Below are positions 61,680-64,000 of a stretch of DNA of 64,000 nt, one piece after another. Every line of letters starts with the position of its first letter. Within the stretch, counting starts at the first letter, position 1. The DNA lies in contig JAADGE010000013.1 in the NCBI GenBank assembly GCA_013152535.1, positions 1 through 64,000 of the forward strand. The letters are read 5' to 3'. The position numbers and the translations under genes were made by a program. Source of the stretch: Chlorobiota bacterium. GTDB lineage: Bacteria > Bacteroidota > Bacteroidia > Bacteroidales > JAADGE01. The notes below the pieces were generated by a model that made no database searches, had not been told where the DNA came from, and saw nothing but the letters and a program-made list of their open reading frames with translations.

Positions 61680-61992
61680 ATGAAAAAAAACACGATTAAT
61701 AATCTGTCTTTACATTTATTTTGGGACACGAACAGAAATAATTTAGATTTTGAACAAAACAAAACAATTATCATTGAACGTGTTTTCAATCGCGGCAATT
61801 TGAATGACCTTAAAATAATAATTAAACAATACGGATTAGAAACAATTAAAACAGAAATAATAAAAGCCGGGTTTTTCCGGGTTTTTGGATAAAAAAACTT
61901 TAAACTGGGCTGCTTTATTTCTTGACATTCCGAAAACCGAATTTCGATGCTATACAAAAACACAATCGAAGCAAGTTCATTGGAACTTTTAA
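61680..61992 (+). pseudogene. AbiE-type antitoxin 1, frameshifted by a 10-bp tandem duplication
   Basis: Starts MKKNTINNLSLHLFWDTNRN and ends early at KAGFFRVFG. The sequence CCGGGTTTTT is exactly repeated (61867-61876 and 61877-61886). Removing one unit gives KAGFLDKKTLNWAALFLD then TEFRCYTKTQS and HWNF, giving 100 residues that align without gaps to the intact antitoxin at 63392 (IRDLDKKSLAFLSLL ... FRCYTQTQS). HLFWD proteins of this sort, probably DUF6922, precede AbiEii-like toxins. The restored end overlaps the toxin start by 46 bp, as in module 2. Confidence 0.82.
61867..61886. repeat. Perfect 10-bp tandem duplication inside antitoxin 1
   Basis: CCGGGTTTTT occurs twice in a row. It alone causes the frameshift of antitoxin 1. 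Confidence 0.95.
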
Positions 61993-62576
61993 AAAAACTT
62001 CAATCCGACAAGGTTTTTCAAAATTTTCATCTTGCCGGCGGAACTTCTCTTGCATTGCAAACGGGTCATCGAAAATCTGTTGATTTAGATTTATTTTCTT
62101 TAACGGATTTTAATGTTAATTTTCTTTTGGAACATTTAGAAAACGTTTACAATTTCAAAATGAATTATTCAGCAACAAATACACTCTCGGGAAGTATTCA
62201 TACCACAAAAATTGATTTCATAAGTCATAAATATCCGCTTGTAGATTCTGTTTTCAAAGAAGAAAATGTCAGATTGTATTCTGTTAAAGATATTGCGGCA
62301 ATGAAACTTAACGCAATAGCCGGTAACGGAACTCGAATAAAAGATTTTATTGATGTTTTTTTTATATTAAAAACCTACTCAATAGAAGAAGTTCTCTCTT
62401 TCTATAAAATTAAATACAATTCGCGAAATACGTTTCATATACTTAAAAGTTTGGTGTATTTTGAAGATGTTGATCTTTCAAATTGGCCGGAAATGATTTT
62501 ACGTGAAAATATTTCTTTTGAAGAAATTAAACATTTAATATCATCTCGAGTAAAACAATATTCTCAAAAATTTTAA
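61947..62576 (+). CDS. AbiEii-like nucleotidyltransferase toxin 1
   Basis: 209 residues. Nucleotidyltransferase motif near 30-52: FHLAGGTSLALQTGHRKSVD then LDLFSL, with Asp pair DLD. KDIAAMKLNAIAGNGTRIKD then FIDVFF is the C-terminal helical motif of AbiEii/MNT-like toxins. Transfers a nucleotide to tRNA or another target in studied relatives. It overlaps its antitoxin by 46 bp when the frame is restored. With the antitoxin broken, an intact toxin would be expected to be harmful unless its partner is replaced, for example by antitoxin 2. Confidence 0.85.
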   Translation: MLYKNTIEASSLELLKKLQSDKVFQNFHLAGGTSLALQTGHRKSVDLDLFSLTDFNVNFLLEHLENVYNFKMNYSATNTLSGSIHTTKIDFISHKYPLVDSVFKEENVRLYSVKDIAAMKLNAIAGNGTRIKDFIDVFFILKTYSIEEVLSFYKIKYNSRNTFHILKSLVYFEDVDLSNWPEMILRENISFEEIKHLISSRVKQYSQKF

Positions 62577-62686
62577 CTTTTCTGTAAGGATTTTATTTTA
62601 CAAAATTTTCATCTTCTTTTTTCGTTTCGATATCGTACGCCAAAGCTTGTTCATAAATACACAGCCGCTTAAATAAATTTTTATTT

Positions 62687-62694
62687 TATATTTG
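62687..62694 (+). promoter_or_regulatory. -7 promoter box for cysC
   Basis: TATATTTG matches TAnnTTTG, 38 bp before the cysC start. Confidence 0.55.
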
Positions 62695-62731
62695 CAGCAC
62701 TTTAAACAAAACCCGAAACTTTAAATTTTAA

Positions 62732-63334
62732 ATGCAAAATACAAATAACATACATCCCGTATTTGACCAAATAATAAACAAAGGACAAAAAGAAAAACTT
62801 TTAAATCAACGAGCCAAAGTATTGTGGTTCACGGGTTTGTCCGGATCCGGAAAAACAACCCTCGGAGCATCCGTTGAAAAAGAATTGTTTAATCGCGGTT
62901 TTCTGACGCAAATTCTCGACGGCGACAATGTACGTTCCGGCATTAATAAAAACCTGAAATTTACCGAAGAAGACCGTGTGGAAAACATTCGCCGAATTGC
63001 CGAAGTAACCAAACTGTTTTTAAATTGCGGCGTTATAGCCATTAACTGTTTTATCAGCCCCACGAAAGAATCGCGCGATATGGCAAAAAGCATTATCGGA
63101 AAAGAAAACCTGATAGAAGTTTTTGTCAGTACGCCGATTGAAGTTTGCGAACAAAGAGATACCAAAGGCTTGTATGCCAAAGCCCGAAGCGGTGAATTGA
63201 AAAACTTTACCGGTATCAGTTCACCTTTTGAAATTCCGGAGCATCCGGATATTATCGTTAATACCGATGAATTAACTCTTGAAGAATCAACACAACATAT
63301 TTTAGATTTTTTACTGAAAGAAATTACACCGTAA
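62732..63334 (+). CDS. cysC: Adenylyl-sulfate kinase (APS kinase)
   Basis: Phosphorylates APS to PAPS. 200 residues. Walker A GLSGSGKT (35-42), then LDGDNVRSGINKNLKFTEED, ENIRRIAEVTKLFLNCGVIA, and KGLYAKARSGELKNFTGISS. No sulfurylase (cysD/cysN) gene adjoins in the window. PAPS is the donor used by the sulfotransferase at 47540, so the two may act together. It sits between two toxin-antitoxin modules. Confidence 0.94.
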   Translation: MQNTNNIHPVFDQIINKGQKEKLLNQRAKVLWFTGLSGSGKTTLGASVEKELFNRGFLTQILDGDNVRSGINKNLKFTEEDRVENIRRIAEVTKLFLNCGVIAINCFISPTKESRDMAKSIIGKENLIEVFVSTPIEVCEQRDTKGLYAKARSGELKNFTGISSPFEIPEHPDIIVNTDELTLEESTQHILDFLLKEITP

Positions 63335-63346
63335 CAAAAAAGCATT

Positions 63347-63354
63347 TATCTTTG
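63347..63354 (+). promoter_or_regulatory. -7 promoter box for toxin-antitoxin module 2
   Basis: TATCTTTG matches TAnnTTTG, 38 bp before the antitoxin 2 start. Confidence 0.5.
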
Positions 63355-63391
63355 TATTGACACAGCGGCAAAAATCAATACCGAAACAACA

Positions 63392-63700
63392 ATGAACAAG
63401 CAACAAATTAAAATATCCGATTTTTCTCCGCATTTGTTTTGGGATGTGAATAAAAAGGAGCTTGATTTTGAAAAGCATAAGACATATATCGTTAATCGCG
63501 TAATGCAATACGGTTTGTATCGTGACTGGAAAAACATCAAACAAATCTACGGTTTAAGTCAAATTACGGAAATTGCAAAAAACATCCGAGATTTAGACAA
63601 AAAATCCTTGGCTTTTTTATCTTTGCTTTCCGGGGAATCTCAAAATACTTTTCGATGTTATACACAAACACAGTCAATGCAGAAACACTGGAACTTTTAA
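63392..63700 (+). CDS. AbiE-type antitoxin 2
   Basis: 102 residues. FSPHLFWDVNKKELDFEKHK then RVMQYGLYRDWKNIKQIYG and LDKKSLAFLSLL then FRCYTQTQS. Same architecture as antitoxin 1 (HLFWD near the start, FRCYT near the end) but intact. The toxin gene overlaps its end by 46 bp (start at 63655), so the two are translated together. It may be DUF6922 but the name is from memory. Confidence 0.82.
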   Translation: MNKQQIKISDFSPHLFWDVNKKELDFEKHKTYIVNRVMQYGLYRDWKNIKQIYGLSQITEIAKNIRDLDKKSLAFLSLLSGESQNTFRCYTQTQSMQKHWNF

Positions 63701-64000
63701 AAAAGTTACAAAAACTTGAGTTTTTAAAACTTACAAGATTAGTCGGCGGAACGGCATTAGCCCTTCAATTCGGTCACAGAGAATCAATCGATTTGAATTT
63801 CTTCGGACAAATTGATATAACAACGGAAGCCGTCAAGTCAAACTTGTTAAAAATCGGTAAAACCGAAACAATCTCTGCTTCAAAAAATATTAATATATTT
63901 ACAATAAACGGAACAAAAACAGATTTTGTAAATTATCCTTTTAATTGGCTGTTTCCGGCTTTACAAATTGAGAACATAGTACTGGCAGATATCAGAGATA
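63655..64000 (+). CDS. AbiEii-like nucleotidyltransferase toxin 2 (partial at window edge)
   Basis: The first 115 codons, from ATG at 63655 to the window end. TRLVGGTALALQFGHRESID then LNFFGQ is the nucleotidyltransferase motif. The second acidic residue is Asn (DLN), not Asp as in toxin 1 (DLD), so catalysis may be reduced or altered. The end is missing from the window. Confidence 0.82.
   Translation, partial: MLYTNTVNAETLELLKKLQKLEFLKLTRLVGGTALALQFGHRESIDLNFFGQIDITTEAVKSNLLKIGKTETISASKNINIFTINGTKTDFVNYPFNWLFPALQIENIVLADIRD

Noticed and set aside
1-64000. CRISPR arrays or Cas genes
   Set aside because: No regularly spaced direct repeats of 24-40 bp with unique spacers and no Cas-like protein were seen.

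Overview
The window is AT-rich, densely coded DNA from a member of the Bacteroidota, probably a free-living or environmental Bacteroidales-like lineage. The evidence is: type IX secretion (T9SS) C-terminal sorting-domain remnants; Bacteroidota-type promoters (a -7 box of the form TAnnTTTG upstream of many genes); a DUF2723 membrane protein; an exosortase-family protein; a Wza/Wzc pair whose tyrosine kinase has a Gly-Tyr tail; a TonB-dependent receptor with a carboxypeptidase-regulatory-like N-terminus; and many short-signal-peptide outer-membrane proteins. No rRNA, integrase or intact insertion sequence was found. One tRNA, tRNA-Arg(CCT), is present.

Layout. 1-3.4 kb: the end of pyrH, then a cassette-like array of small unrelated minus-strand genes. 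Three have a copy of a ~200 bp structured repeat just past the 3' end; the fourth has only a 59-bp partial copy about 100 bp away. 3.4-5.5 kb: a frameshifted methionine gamma-lyase-type gene and tsaB. 5.6-18.6 kb: DUF2723 protein, a nucleotide-sugar dehydratase, tsaC, a glycosyltransferase, dapD, a MORN-like repeat protein, an orphan exosortase, DUF2797 and a PspC-PadR-PspC operon. 18.7-28.9 kb: tRNA-Arg with a degenerate partial copy, a ferredoxin, a large lipoprotein with RNase R, a cation/proton antiporter, adenosine deaminase, YaaA, a class IV aminotransferase and YqgE. 29-34.8 kb: Wza/Wzc export genes, an intact second methionine gamma-lyase-type gene, a tiny double zinc-ribbon protein and a thioredoxin. 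34.9-41.6 kb: TonB receptor, bile-acid-symporter family protein, a frameshifted recX and a UbiD decarboxylase. 41.6-52.6 kb: a PP2C phosphatase and Ser/Thr kinase operon and an FHA protein, separated by an accessory block. That block holds two diverged copies of a lipoprotein + outer-membrane-protein pair, each following a T9SS tail remnant, then a sulfotransferase, a flippase and two acyltransferase-type genes. 52.6-61.6 kb: a TetR-controlled envelope export locus (ICMT/DUF1295-like membrane protein, LolA-like periplasmic protein, three FtsX-type permeases, ATPase, outer-membrane beta-barrel), interrupted by a DUF4143 ATPase gene. 61.6-64 kb: two AbiE-like toxin-antitoxin modules flanking cysC.

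The most unusual signal is a pattern. Three genes far apart (the methionine gamma-lyase-type gene, recX and an AbiE-type antitoxin) are each broken by one perfect short tandem duplication of 8, 11 or 10 bp. Removing one repeat unit restores, in each case, a full-length protein of the expected size. A further 12-bp perfect duplication, in frame, lies in a T9SS remnant. This could be switchable gene inactivation, footprints of excised transposons, or a mutational signature of the lineage.

Other systems worth attention are the cassette-like repeat array, the duplicated lipoprotein/outer-membrane pairs with a hypervariable core, and the TetR/LolA-like/FtsX/beta-barrel export locus.
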